A stretch of 64,000 nt of DNA from an uncultured Muribaculum sp. (lineage in GTDB: Bacteria > Bacteroidota > Bacteroidia > Bacteroidales > Muribaculaceae), in assembly GCF_910583865.1 (NCBI RefSeq), contig NZ_CAJTYX010000015.1, forward strand, positions 1-64,000, read 5' to 3'. The translations under genes were made by a program, and so were the position numbers. The notes under the pieces are model-generated. The model ran no database searches and was not told where the DNA came from. It worked only from the letters and a program-made list of their open reading frames with translations. Shown here piece after piece: positions 25,836 to 34,244 of this stretch. Positions within the stretch are counted from its first letter, which is position 1. Each line of letters opens with the position of its first letter.

Positions 25836-26936
25836 ATGATGAAGATACTGTATGATACTCAGGTGTTTGCCTGGCAAAGGTTCGGCGGGATATCGCGCTA
25901 CTTCGTGGAGCTGATGCGCCACATGCCGCAGGGGGTCAGCCCGGTGATTCCGGCGCCGTTCTTCAGCGAGAACGCCTATCTGCCCGATCTCGGCATGCGG
26001 TTGCCGGTGAAGCGGTTGGACATGGGCACGTTCCGCCTGCGCAAGAAGCTCTACGAATGGGCCGACAACTCGATGGCCCGTCAGCAGCTGCGCGCGCGGC
26101 AGTTCGACCTGTTCCACCCTACGTACTACAACGACTATTTCATGGGGGCGTTGGGGAAGAAGCCTTTCGTGCTCACAATCCACGACTTTACCCACGAGCG
26201 CTATCCGTCGATGCTCCCCGACTCGGCGAAGGTGATCCGGCGCAAGAAGAAGCTCGCCCACGCGGCGGCCCGCATAATCGCCATCAGCGAGAACACACGC
26301 CGCGACATCTCGGACTACTACGGAATCGATGCCGCCAAAATCGACGTCATACACCACGGCTACTCGTCGCTCGCCAAGCGCGAAGAACCTGTGGAGGGTA
26401 TCGCCGCCCCCTACATTCTGTTTGTCGGTGACCGTAAGGGGTATAAGAACTTCTCCGGTCTGGCCGAGGCGTTCGCCGGACTGTCGCGCGCGGACTCCGC
26501 GCTCAGGCTTGTGTGTGCCGGAGGGCCATTGTCGACGTCTGAACTGAAGCTGCTGAATGCTTTGGGGATAAAAGATAAGGTGATGGCAGTGCAGGCTACC
26601 AATGCACAACTGCTGTGGCTTTACCGCCATGCTGAGTGCTTCGTCTATCCGTCGCTTTACGAGGGGTTTGGGCTGCCGATACTTGAGGCTTTCGGCGCGG
26701 GATGTCCGGTGGCCGTAAGCTCCACGAGCTGCTTCCCGGAGGTGGCCCGCGACGGCGCCGTGTATTTCGATCCCGCCGATCCTTCATCGATAGGGAGCGC
26801 GGTTGCCGGAGTGCTCAACGACCCCGACGGCACACGCTCCGTAGTGCGCCGCGCCTCCGCCATACTCCGCGACTATTCATGGGAACGCACCTCGCACCTC
26901 ACCGCCGATACCTACCGCCGGGCCCTCAAAAGCTGA
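25836..26936 (+). CDS. Glycosyltransferase, GT4/GT1 fold (mannosyltransferase-like)
   Basis: 366 residues, GT-B fold. The N-terminal Rossmann domain begins KILYDTQVFAWQRFGGISRYF. The C-terminal nucleotide-sugar domain has ILFVGDRKGYKNF and the E-x7-E motif in PSLYEGFGLPILEAFGAGCPV. It probably adds a sugar to an envelope glycan on the cytoplasmic face. Plus-strand base use is G-rich compared with neighbouring genes such as ruvB. It is followed after 4 bp by a 30-codon signal-peptide frame and then the minus-strand GNAT pair, beyond which a second GT4 gene resumes. Confidence 0.92.
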   Translation: MMKILYDTQVFAWQRFGGISRYFVELMRHMPQGVSPVIPAPFFSENAYLPDLGMRLPVKRLDMGTFRLRKKLYEWADNSMARQQLRARQFDLFHPTYYNDYFMGALGKKPFVLTIHDFTHERYPSMLPDSAKVIRRKKKLAHAAARIIAISENTRRDISDYYGIDAAKIDVIHHGYSSLAKREEPVEGIAAPYILFVGDRKGYKNFSGLAEAFAGLSRADSALRLVCAGGPLSTSELKLLNALGIKDKVMAVQATNAQLLWLYRHAECFVYPSLYEGFGLPILEAFGAGCPVAVSSTSCFPEVARDGAVYFDPADPSSIGSAVAGVLNDPDGTRSVVRRASAILRDYSWERTSHLTADTYRRALKS

Positions 26937-26940
26937 CCGC

Positions 26941-27033
26941 ATGAGACATATCATAGCGATACTTTCCCTCCTCGGCATATCTGTGGCGGCAATGGCACAG
27001 ACATTTCCGAAAATCTCCCGCAATTCCAATTAG
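26941..27033 (+). CDS. 30-residue signal-peptide-only reading frame (remnant or small secreted peptide)
   Basis: ATG to TAG encodes MRHIIAILSLLGISVAAMAQ followed by ten residues. The first 20 residues form a complete Sec signal peptide ending in AMA-Q. The frame begins 4 bp after the glycosyltransferase stop and ends just before an AT-rich block with the GNAT pair. It is most simply the surviving 5' end of an exported-protein gene cut by insertion of that block. A genuine small peptide is the alternative. Confidence 0.45.
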   Translation: MRHIIAILSLLGISVAAMAQTFPKISRNSN

Positions 27034-27069
27034 AATAAACCATTGTGATTATTTCCAGCATCGGACACA

Positions 27070-27618
27070 CTATATGAGTGATGCAAGATCGAAATACATC
27101 ACACGGGTACGCTTATCTTCATCGTCATTATTAAGAAACTGATAATTATTCTTGATATAGAATGGAATAGCATCAACATAAGCATCAACTGTGACGAATC
27201 GGCATCCTGATTTATTGTCAACAATAAAATAATCTTCTATAAACTCAAGAAGATATGTTCCGATTGATTGATGTTGAGCCGATTTCGCGATTGCCAGCCG
27301 TCCTATTTTTATAGCTGGGTAACTACGTAAACGTTTATCATTGACGAACTTGTGCTTCCGAAAACGATTGAACTCAGTTTTATTTTCAAAATCAGAGACT
27401 GACACTTTGTCATTGGATAGGCTGAAATAAGCGGCAATCTCCTTTGTCATTTTATTTTCAAGAATATATGTGACAGACAACAGCGCATTGCGATAAAGAT
27501 TTGATTCATTAAGTAGAAAATCATTCAAATCTTCATCGGCGCAATCAAATTCCGCAATAATATCACCGGGATTTAACCGACGGATTCGGAAAGTCTCTTG
27601 ATATTCCTCCCGTGTCAT
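27070..27618 (-). CDS. GNAT family N-acetyltransferase, probable toxin
   Basis: 182 residues with the GNAT fold. The likely acetyl-CoA-binding region is IGRLAIAKSAQHQSIGTYLLEFI, and late FYIKNNYQFL is typical. The N-terminal segment IIAEFDCADEDLNDFLLNES resembles GNAT toxins such as AtaT/TacT, which acetylate aminoacyl-tRNA. The gene begins 2 bp after a 50-residue partner on the same strand, a toxin-antitoxin-like layout. Its GC content is clearly lower than that of the flanking glycosyltransferase genes, suggesting transfer. Toxic activity is inferred. Confidence 0.82.
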   Translation of the reverse strand: MTREEYQETFRIRRLNPGDIIAEFDCADEDLNDFLLNESNLYRNALLSVTYILENKMTKEIAAYFSLSNDKVSVSDFENKTEFNRFRKHKFVNDKRLRSYPAIKIGRLAIAKSAQHQSIGTYLLEFIEDYFIVDNKSGCRFVTVDAYVDAIPFYIKNNYQFLNNDDEDKRTRVMYFDLASLI

Positions 27619-27620
27619 AA

Positions 27621-27773
27621 TTATTTCACAAGCATTTTAATCCCAGCTTCATATGATTGGCGAATCTGCGCACGTTTCTCCGGAGAGACCTTAGGCGGAT
27701 TTTGCATTCTCTCTTCGAAACGACGAGCGTCAGAACCAAACAAAATCGGGGTCTCTTTAATTGGTCTTGCCAT
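27621..27773 (-). CDS. 50-residue putative antitoxin of the GNAT pair
   Basis: 50 residues starting MARPIKETPILFGSDARRF. It is basic and helical, and it is much shorter than the usual DUF1778 ribbon-helix-helix antitoxin of GNAT toxins. A -7 box is found 26 bases upstream of the ATG, so this start is preferred over an upstream extension. The stop is 2 bp from the GNAT start. Comparable tiny genes beside GNAT genes are known in Bacteroidales (from memory, no search run). DNA binding and antitoxin activity are inferred. Confidence 0.65.
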   Translation of the reverse strand: MARPIKETPILFGSDARRFEERMQNPPKVSPEKRAQIRQSYEAGIKMLVK

Positions 27774-27799
27774 AATGGATTTTTTAGTTTTATGCCTAT

Positions 27800-27807
27800 C
27801 AAAGATA
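27800..27807 (-). promoter_or_regulatory. -7 box for the GNAT pair
   Basis: The minus strand reads TATCTTTG here, upstream of the antitoxin ATG at 27773. No convincing -33 TTTG is seen at the usual distance. Confidence 0.5.
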
Positions 27808-27882
27808 CAACAAATTTCTAATATAGAAGGTTGTGAAAGAAAATATTCTACGACACCGGAGCCAATCGGCATAGATGAAACA

Positions 27883-27914
27883 GTTGGGAGATTGGGTAAT
27901 TTTCACTATTTTTG
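27883..27914 (+). promoter_or_regulatory. Promoter of the second GT4 gene, adjacent to its ATG
   Basis: GTTG at 27883-27886, a 20-bp spacer and TATTTTTG at 27907-27914. The ATG follows at 27920, only 5 bases after the box, so the transcript would be leaderless or nearly so. Confidence 0.6.
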
Positions 27915-27919
27915 CGGCT

Positions 27920-29134
27920 ATGAACGCAACGGGAAGGCCGCCAAGGGTGTTGGTGGTAAACAAATTCTATTATAGGCGCGGAGGCGACTGCGTGTACACG
28001 CTCAACCTTGAGCGTATGCTCCGTGACGCAGGTCACGAGGTGGCCGTGTTCGCCATGCGCTATCCGCAGAACGAACCGTCGTACTGGGAGGAATATTTTC
28101 CTTCCGAGGTGGGCTTCTCGGGACCGATCGCGGAAAAGTTGCGCGGCGTGCGCCGCATGCTCGGCATCGACGACGTGGCCACATGCTTCAACTCCATCCT
28201 CAACGATTTCCGTCCCGACATCGTGCACCTCAACAACATCCACTCCTACCTGTCGCCCATGCTCGCCTCGATAGCACATGCACGCGGGGTGAAAACGGTG
28301 TGGACCCTCCACGACTACAAGCTTCTGTGTCCCTCCTACAGCCGCCTGGCAGGAGGGCGGCCGTGCGACAACTGCCATTCGTCGCGCGCCAAGACATGCG
28401 TGCTGCGCAAGCGCTGCATGAAAGGCTCTCTGGCCGCCAGCGTCCTTGCCTGGATAGAGGCCCTGCGGTGGCGACGCGCGACGATAGAGCGCGACACTGA
28501 CGCGTTCATATGCCCGAGCGTGTTCATGGCCAAGGAGATGGAGCGCGGAGGTTATTCTCCAGCAAAGCTGCATACGCTCAACAACTTCATCCCGTCGGTT
28601 CCCGAAGCCGCCGGCAACGGACGACAAAAATATTACTGCTACGTCGGACGACTATCGGAAGAGAAAGGCGTGCGCACGCTGCTTGAGGCGGCCACCATGC
28701 TACAGCACGAACTGCGCATAGCCGGAAGCGGTCCCCTCCTTGACGAACTGAAGGCGAAATACGGCAAATGGCCGCAGATAAAATTCCTGGGACATCTCGA
28801 CGGTGATAGTGTGGCACGCCTACTCGGCGAGGCCGCATGCTCGGTGATGCCCTCGGAATGCTACGAGAACAATCCGCTCGGCATAATCGAGTCGCTATGT
28901 GCAGGGACGCCTGTAGTAGGCGCCGAAATCGGCGGCATACCCGAACTTATCGATGAGAACAACGGCCTGACCTATCCCTCGGGCGACGCCAAATCGTTGG
29001 CGTCGGCAATCGACGCGGCGGTGTACGGGCCTTGGGACCACGCCCTCATACGGCGCGAGGCTATCTCACGGTTCAATCGCGAGGCATATTACACACGCCT
29101 GCTCTCGATATACAACTCAATACTAAAGCACTGA
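27920..29134 (+). CDS. Glycosyltransferase family 4 with cysteine cluster
   Basis: 404 residues from the ATG at 27920. A longer frame to 27875 overlaps the promoter and is rejected. It has a GT-B fold: VLVVNKFYYRRGGDCVYTLNLERML at the start, nucleotide-sugar domain with YVGRLSEEKGVRTLLEA, and IESLCAGTPVVGAEIGGIPELI at the end. A Cys-rich stretch (CPSYSRLAGGRPCDNC ... RKRC, about residues 135-170) is shared by a subset of capsule or exopolysaccharide glycosyltransferases. It likely acts in the same glycan pathway as the GT4 gene at 25836. Riboflavin synthase follows after 12 bp. Confidence 0.92.
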   Translation: MNATGRPPRVLVVNKFYYRRGGDCVYTLNLERMLRDAGHEVAVFAMRYPQNEPSYWEEYFPSEVGFSGPIAEKLRGVRRMLGIDDVATCFNSILNDFRPDIVHLNNIHSYLSPMLASIAHARGVKTVWTLHDYKLLCPSYSRLAGGRPCDNCHSSRAKTCVLRKRCMKGSLAASVLAWIEALRWRRATIERDTDAFICPSVFMAKEMERGGYSPAKLHTLNNFIPSVPEAAGNGRQKYYCYVGRLSEEKGVRTLLEAATMLQHELRIAGSGPLLDELKAKYGKWPQIKFLGHLDGDSVARLLGEAACSVMPSECYENNPLGIIESLCAGTPVVGAEIGGIPELIDENNGLTYPSGDAKSLASAIDAAVYGPWDHALIRREAISRFNREAYYTRLLSIYNSILKH

Positions 29135-29146
29135 TTTTTTACAGAT

Positions 29147-29761
29147 ATGTTTTCCGGAATAGTAGAAGAAGCCGCCAAGGTGACAGCCATAAGGCGCGAA
29201 GGCGGCAACGTGCACCTCACCATGTCGTGCTCTTTCACCGACGAGCTGCGCATCGACCAGTCGGTGTCGCACAACGGCGTATGCCTTACCGTAGTAGCCC
29301 TCCCCGGCGACGGCACATACACCGTCACGGCCATACAGGAGACCCTCGACCGGAGCAACCTCGGCGACCTCAAACCCGGCGACCTGGTCAACGTGGAACG
29401 CTCCATGCTGATGAACGGACGCCTCGACGGGCACATCGTGCAGGGACACGTGGACTGCACCGCCACATGCGTCGAGCGGCGCGAGGTGGACGGCAGCACC
29501 TATTTCCGGTTTGCCTACGAGGTGTCGCCGGAGATGGCGCGCCGTGGCTATGTAACGGTAGAGAAAGGCTCGGTGACTGTCAACGGCGTGAGCCTCACCG
29601 TGTGCAATTCACGCATCGACTCGTTTGAGGTGGCAATCATCCCTTACACGATGGAGCACACCAACTTCTGCCGTATCGCCGAAGGCACACGCGTGAACCT
29701 TGAGTTCGACATAATAGGCAAATACCTTAGCCGCCTTATGGAGGTAAGTAACAATGGCTGA
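29147..29761 (+). CDS. ribE: Riboflavin synthase alpha chain
   Basis: 204 residues forming two lumazine-binding barrels. The N-terminal signature MFSGIVEEAAKV and the internal repeat VEKGSVTVNGVSLTV are characteristic. It converts two 6,7-dimethyl-8-ribityllumazine molecules to riboflavin in the cytoplasm. No other rib genes are next to it. The stop overlaps the following LOG-family gene by 8 bases. Confidence 0.96.
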   Translation: MFSGIVEEAAKVTAIRREGGNVHLTMSCSFTDELRIDQSVSHNGVCLTVVALPGDGTYTVTAIQETLDRSNLGDLKPGDLVNVERSMLMNGRLDGHIVQGHVDCTATCVERREVDGSTYFRFAYEVSPEMARRGYVTVEKGSVTVNGVSLTVCNSRIDSFEVAIIPYTMEHTNFCRIAEGTRVNLEFDIIGKYLSRLMEVSNNG

Positions 29762-30362
29762 TAACGATATGCCCACTGACAAGAAGGGAGTGGCGGTTTA
29801 CTGCTCATCGTCCGACCGGCTCGCTGCCGCCTACTATGACTGCGCACGTGCCGTGGGACGCCTGCTGGCAGAGAACGGAGTGCCCCTTATCAACGGCGGA
29901 GGACGTATGGGCCTCATGGCCTCCTCCACCGACGGCGCACTTGAAGCCGGAGGCACCGTCATCGGCGTACTTCCGAAATTCATGCTCGACAGGGGGTGGA
30001 ACCATCCCGGACTCACCCGCACGATATGCACGCCCGACATGCACCGCCGTAAAGAGACCATGGCCGGCATGTCGCTCGGCGCAATCGCCCTCCCCGGAGG
30101 TATAGGCACTTTCGAGGAGATGTTCGAGATAATCACATGGCGGCAGCTTGAGCTATACACAGGCCCGCTGGTGATATGCAATACCATGGGCTTCTACGAC
30201 AAGCTGCTGGAATTCCTGGCGCACGTCGACTCCGAACACTTCATGCGGCCCGGCGCACCCGCCAAGCTGTGGCGCGTGGCCACAACGCCCGAGGAGGCGG
30301 TGGCCATGGTCCTGCAACCGGCCGACACCATTGTCGACGACTATACCAAAGGTAAATTCTGA
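29754..30362 (+). CDS. LOG family (TIGR00730) Rossmann protein
   Basis: 202 residues. The diagnostic PGGIGTFEEMFEIITWRQL motif and GGGRMGLMASSTDGAL nucleotide loop are present. Homologues are cytokinin riboside 5'-monophosphate phosphoribohydrolases, which release a base from a nucleotide monophosphate. The bacterial role outside plants is probably nucleotide housekeeping. The gene overlaps ribE by 8 bases and precedes DUF4271 by 17 bp. Confidence 0.92.
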   Translation: MADNDMPTDKKGVAVYCSSSDRLAAAYYDCARAVGRLLAENGVPLINGGGRMGLMASSTDGALEAGGTVIGVLPKFMLDRGWNHPGLTRTICTPDMHRRKETMAGMSLGAIALPGGIGTFEEMFEIITWRQLELYTGPLVICNTMGFYDKLLEFLAHVDSEHFMRPGAPAKLWRVATTPEEAVAMVLQPADTIVDDYTKGKF

Positions 30363-30379
30363 CCACTCCGTCCGCAACA

Positions 30380-31153
30380 ATGCTTTTCCCGCAGCATTCA
30401 CATCCCGACGACGCCCCTGTGGAACTGTGGATCACAGGACTGACCACCGAGCCTGTAGGCTACACCACCGGGTTGAACGCCATCGAGCGTCCGGAGCTGC
30501 CGGGCTACAACTCCGGCGTGCTATGCCTGGTGATATCCATGCTGCTGCTGGTGATATTCACGGCGCGCCACTACGGACGCTTCTTCCGGAGGCTCGTCAA
30601 CAACCTCTGGAGCGTGAGAACCCGCACAAACCTCTTCGACGAGCACACCGTCAACGAGACACGAATCATGGTGGCTCTCATCCTACAGGTTTGTGTGTGC
30701 GAGGCGCTGCTTCTTGTCACGTGGATATTGTCGCAGGGCGTGACCATGTCACCGACGATGCTCGGGGCGGCCGCCTGCGCGGCATCGCTTCTGACCGGCA
30801 TTTTCTACGTAGGCCAGCTCGTCGTCTACCGTATGATCGGCTATGCGTTTACCACGCGCAATCTTGCTCTCCAATGGGTGCAGGGATTCAATTCCACGCA
30901 GACCCTTCTGGGACTTGCGCTCCTTATACCGACTCTCATGGCCCTGTTTTATCCGTCGGCATCGGGCATTCTCATAAGCATCGGCGCAATCCTTTACATA
31001 TTGGCCAGGATAGTGTTTATCTGTAAAGGTTTTAGGATTTTTTACCACAATTTGTTCTCTCTGGTCTATTTTATTTTGTACCTTTGCAGCGTGGAAATTA
31101 TCCCCTTGCTTATTGTCTACAGAGGGATGTTGTCCATATGTCGAAATTATTGA
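30380..31153 (+). CDS. DUF4271 membrane protein
   Basis: 257 residues. After about 50 soluble residues (HSHPDDAPVELWITGLTTEP) there are six or seven hydrophobic spans, including CLVISMLLLVIFTARHYGRF and a C-terminal FSLVYFILYLCSVEIIPLLIVYR. This is the standard DUF4271 layout, commonly located immediately upstream of hemD in Bacteroidetes. Function is unknown. A -7-like TACCTTTG at 31079-31086, inside the 3' end, may be a promoter for hemD. Confidence 0.88.
   Translation: MLFPQHSHPDDAPVELWITGLTTEPVGYTTGLNAIERPELPGYNSGVLCLVISMLLLVIFTARHYGRFFRRLVNNLWSVRTRTNLFDEHTVNETRIMVALILQVCVCEALLLVTWILSQGVTMSPTMLGAAACAASLLTGIFYVGQLVVYRMIGYAFTTRNLALQWVQGFNSTQTLLGLALLIPTLMALFYPSASGILISIGAILYILARIVFICKGFRIFYHNLFSLVYFILYLCSVEIIPLLIVYRGMLSICRNY
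31079..31086 (+). promoter_or_regulatory. Possible internal promoter for hemD
   Basis: TACCTTTG inside the DUF4271 coding region matches the -7 consensus. The nearest TTTG (31051-31054) is 24 bp upstream, slightly too far. Confidence 0.4.
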
Positions 31154-31171
31154 GTTAACTCCCCTAACATA

Positions 31172-31912
31172 GTGAAAGTAAAGAAAGTATTGGTGTCGCA
31201 GCCAAAACCTGCCTCTGAAAAATCCCCTTATTACGAAATAGCGGAGAAATATGGTGTTGAGATCGAATTCAGACCATTCATCAAGGTAGAAGGACTCACG
31301 GCGAAAGAATTCCGCCAGTCTCGAATAAATCTGGCGGATTTTACCGCAGTAATCTTCACGGCCCGCACGGCTGTGGATCATTTTTTCCGTCTTTGTGAAG
31401 AGATGCGCTATAGCGTGCCCGACACAATGAAGTATTTCTGCACGACCGAAGCCATAGCCAATTACCTTCAAAAATATATCGTCTATCGCAAGCGCAAGAT
31501 ATTTTTCGTAAATACCGGCAAGCTCGACGATCTGCTCCCTTCCCTTCTTAAGCACAACAAAGAGCGCTATCTCTACGCGGTAAGCGACGTACACAACGAC
31601 GCGGCCAACATACTTGACCGCAACAACATCAACTATACCAAGGCCGTGATGTACCGCACCGTTAGCAACGACTTCCAGCCCGACGAGCCGTTTGACTATG
31701 ACATGCTGCTCTTTTTCAGCCCCATGGGTATCGATTCCCTTCTGAAGAATTTCCCCGAATTCCATCAGGATGACATACAGATCGGATGTTTCGGCGCAAC
31801 TACCGCCCAGGCGGTGCGTAACGCCGGGCTGCGTCTCGACATGGAAGCACCCACGCAAAAGACCCCGTCGATGACGGCTGCCCTCGACGCTTTCCTGAAA
31901 GAACATAACTAA
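31172..31912 (+). CDS. hemD: Uroporphyrinogen-III synthase
   Basis: 246 residues with a GTG start at 31172, since the frame has no ATG near MKVKKVLVSQPKP. The bilobed HemD fold is recognisable from KVLVSQPKPAS, VIFTARTAVDHFFRLC, and the C-terminal LLFFSPMGIDSLLKNFPEF with IGCFGATTAQAVRNAGLRLD. It cyclises hydroxymethylbilane in tetrapyrrole synthesis. The order DUF4271-hemD-rnpA-yidD is a typical Bacteroidetes arrangement. rnpA starts 5 bp downstream. Confidence 0.92.
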   Translation: MKVKKVLVSQPKPASEKSPYYEIAEKYGVEIEFRPFIKVEGLTAKEFRQSRINLADFTAVIFTARTAVDHFFRLCEEMRYSVPDTMKYFCTTEAIANYLQKYIVYRKRKIFFVNTGKLDDLLPSLLKHNKERYLYAVSDVHNDAANILDRNNINYTKAVMYRTVSNDFQPDEPFDYDMLLFFSPMGIDSLLKNFPEFHQDDIQIGCFGATTAQAVRNAGLRLDMEAPTQKTPSMTAALDAFLKEHN

Positions 31913-31916
31913 GAGG

Positions 31917-32432
31917 GTGACAGACAACATCCTCCAACCTCAATCTCCAAGCGATATGGCAATCATGCCATCACAGCACACTCACCGCCTCTACAAGCGC
32001 GAGAAACTTTGCTCGGAAACAGCCATCGACCTGCTCTTTTCCCGCCAGGGAGGGGGGCAGGCCGCATTATTATATCCTCTGCGTGCGGTATGGCGCCACA
32101 ACGACAAGCGCGGAGGAGGAGCACAGTTTCTTATAAGCGTGCCAAAGAAGAGGCTGCGCCATGCCGTCGACCGCGTGGCCATGCGCAGGCTCATAAGAGA
32201 GGCCTACAGGCTGCGGCGCATGCACCTGGGAGAAGCGGCCACGATGCCGGTCGACATAGCTTTCACCTACGTGGCCGACAGCCGGACCGACTTCCGGCGC
32301 ATAGCGTCAGCGATGTCGAGGGCTTTGAAGCGCATAGCAAACAGCTTCGACTGCGTCCCACCCGGACGGACGGACGCACCAACGACCACCCCTCCCCGCC
32401 CCTCCATATCGCCCGACACGGCCAATTATTGA
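31917..32432 (+). CDS. rnpA: Ribonuclease P protein component
   Basis: 171 residues from the GTG at 31917, or 158 from the ATG at 31956. The latter lies just before SQHTHRLYKREKLC, where most RnpA proteins begin, so the shorter form is plausible. The basic RNR-type helix is VDRVAMRRLIREAYRLRR, and FLISVPKKRLRHAVDR precedes it. The C-terminal 25 residues are Pro/Thr-rich and not part of the fold. It binds RnpB RNA for tRNA 5' maturation. yidD follows 9 bp later, as usual. Confidence 0.93.
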   Translation: MTDNILQPQSPSDMAIMPSQHTHRLYKREKLCSETAIDLLFSRQGGGQAALLYPLRAVWRHNDKRGGGAQFLISVPKKRLRHAVDRVAMRRLIREAYRLRRMHLGEAATMPVDIAFTYVADSRTDFRRIASAMSRALKRIANSFDCVPPGRTDAPTTTPPRPSISPDTANY

Positions 32433-32440
32433 GTACAGCC

Positions 32441-32662
32441 ATGAAGCGCATCATCGGCCAACTGCTCATACTGCCCATATTGTTCTACCGTGGCGCCATC
32501 TCCCCGCATTTCCCGCCGTCGTGCCGCTTCACGCCTACATGCAGCGAATACGCCATAGAGGCCATACGCCGCCACGGACCGTTGCGTGGACTGTGGCTCA
32601 CATTGCGGCGCATAGTGCGCTGCCATCCGTGGGGAGGGAGCGGCTACGACCCGGTGCCATGA
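32441..32662 (+). CDS. yidD: Membrane protein insertion efficiency factor YidD
   Basis: 73 residues from the ATG at 32441. The complete family signature is present: a short hydrophobic N-terminus, SCRFTPTCSEYAIEAIRRHG, and RIVRCHPWGGSGYDPVP at the end. It assists YidC-dependent insertion of inner-membrane proteins. It follows rnpA by 8 bp. yidC is not in the window. Confidence 0.96.
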   Translation: MKRIIGQLLILPILFYRGAISPHFPPSCRFTPTCSEYAIEAIRRHGPLRGLWLTLRRIVRCHPWGGSGYDPVP

Positions 32663-32683
32663 CATGACAGCAGACAGACAAGC

Positions 32684-33274
32684 ATGAATACGCCGTTTGA
32701 CTTCCACACCCATAACCCCGATGCCGTAGACGCACTTATCAGCGTGGAGCCTGGATTCACACCACGCGCCGGAGCCGTCTACTCCGTAGGGATACACCCC
32801 TGGCACAGCGCCACCGTGACCGACATGGACTTGAGGCGCCTCGAGGCAGACGCACGACTCCGCTGCGTGAAGGCGATAGGCGAGACCGGACTCGACAGGC
32901 TTCGCGGCGCGACGCTCGACCGGCAGACAGAACTGCTGCTGCACCACATAGCCCTCAGCGAGGAACTGCACAAACCGCTTGTGCTGCACATAGTGAAGGC
33001 GTTTCCCGAAATAATAGCGATAAAACGCCGGATAAAACCGTCGCAGACATGGATAATCCATGGCTTCCGAGGTAAACCGCAGCTGGCGGAAGAACTGCTG
33101 CGACACGGATTCTACCTCTCCTTAGGGGAACATTTCAACCCGAGATCGGCGGAAATCATACCCTCCGGCAGGCTTTTAGTGGAGACAGACGAATCGGACA
33201 GGGGGATTGCGGAACTTGCCGCCATGCACCCGCACCTCGACACCGCACTCCCGTCGAAACTACTCGGATTATAG
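32684..33274 (+). CDS. TatD family metal-dependent hydrolase (short form)
   Basis: 196 residues, about 60 shorter than typical TatD DNases. Metal ligands appear in FDFHTHNP (His8/His10), GETGLDR, PLVLHIVKAF, IIHGFRG and VETDESD, so the active site looks complete and the shortening is in connecting loops. It is probably a cytoplasmic phosphoesterase or nuclease. A short TatD-like form is common in Bacteroidales (from memory). The gene ends just before the next promoter. Confidence 0.9.
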   Translation: MNTPFDFHTHNPDAVDALISVEPGFTPRAGAVYSVGIHPWHSATVTDMDLRRLEADARLRCVKAIGETGLDRLRGATLDRQTELLLHHIALSEELHKPLVLHIVKAFPEIIAIKRRIKPSQTWIIHGFRGKPQLAEELLRHGFYLSLGEHFNPRSAEIIPSGRLLVETDESDRGIAELAAMHPHLDTALPSKLLGL

Positions 33275-33291
33275 AATCCGCAAAAAATAGC

Positions 33292-33299
33292 TATATTTG
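33292..33299 (+). promoter_or_regulatory. -7 box upstream of the DUF362 gene
   Basis: TATATTTG, 16 bases before the ATG at 33316. The leader is short and lacks a Shine-Dalgarno sequence. A small CGGATT/AATCCG hairpin overlaps the TatD stop just upstream. Confidence 0.5.
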
Positions 33300-33315
33300 C
33301 ATGTAAATGTAAATT

Positions 33316-34221
33316 ATGAAAGACATGGAGAAAAAGAATCCTTCTACAGTGTATTTCTGTCCGCGCATCAACGCCGAAAACCTTGTCAAGGTATATAAGG
33401 CGCTTAACCGCGAGGCGAAAGGCCGTGTGGCGGTAAAGCTGTCGACCGGCGAAGCAGGCAATCCCAACCATTTGAGCACGGATGTGATAAAGAAACTCGT
33501 GCATCTCGTCGACGGTACTATAGTAGAGTGCAACACCGCTTACGACGGTCGCCGCAACAACACCCCGGACCATCTGCAGACGGCGGCCGAACACGGGTTC
33601 ACTGCCATAACCGAGGTCGACATAATGGATGCCGCAGGGGACATGGCCCTCCCGGTAAGAAACGGCAGGCATCTGAAAGAGAATTTCGTGGGGAAGAACT
33701 GGCGCAACTACGACTTCACGATGGTGCTCTCACACTTCAAAGGTCATCCCATGGCCGGATTCGGCGGAGCACTCAAGAACGTGGCCATAGGCATGGCCTC
33801 ATCGGAAGGGAAGGCGTGGATACATACGGCAGGACGCTCCAAGACGGTGCCCGTAGACTGGGAAAACGTGCCGCCGCAGGAGGACTTCCTGGAATCGATG
33901 GCCGAAGCGTGCGAATCTGTATTTGACAAAGCCGGCGAGAACATACTTTTCATCAACGTGGCCAACAACCTGTCGGTCGACTGCGACTGCGTGGCTGAAC
34001 CCGAGCCTATACACATGGAGGACATAGGCATACTCGCGTCGCTCGACCCCGTTGCCCTCGACCGTGCCTGCGTCGACATGGTGTACAATTCCCCGGATCC
34101 GGGCAAGTCGCACCTCATCGAACGGATGGAGTCGCGCGACGCCACACACCTGCTCGACTATGCGGAACAGCTCGGCCTCGGCTCGCAGACTTACGTGATC
34201 GAGACAATCGATCCGGAATGA
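33316..34221 (+). CDS. DUF362 domain protein without ferredoxin module
   Basis: 301 residues. The DUF362 core is seen in VAVKLSTGEAGNPNHLSTDVI, MVLSHFKGHPMAGFGGALKNV and ASLDPVALDRACVDMVY. Many DUF362 proteins carry a C-terminal 2x[4Fe-4S] ferredoxin domain. None is present here, although Cys residues occur at DCDCVAEPEP. The family's reaction is not defined. It follows its own -7 box and is 23 bp from the kinase gene. Confidence 0.88.
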   Translation: MKDMEKKNPSTVYFCPRINAENLVKVYKALNREAKGRVAVKLSTGEAGNPNHLSTDVIKKLVHLVDGTIVECNTAYDGRRNNTPDHLQTAAEHGFTAITEVDIMDAAGDMALPVRNGRHLKENFVGKNWRNYDFTMVLSHFKGHPMAGFGGALKNVAIGMASSEGKAWIHTAGRSKTVPVDWENVPPQEDFLESMAEACESVFDKAGENILFINVANNLSVDCDCVAEPEPIHMEDIGILASLDPVALDRACVDMVYNSPDPGKSHLIERMESRDATHLLDYAEQLGLGSQTYVIETIDPE

Positions 34222-34244
34222 CGGTATTCCGGAAATCTTCCTGA

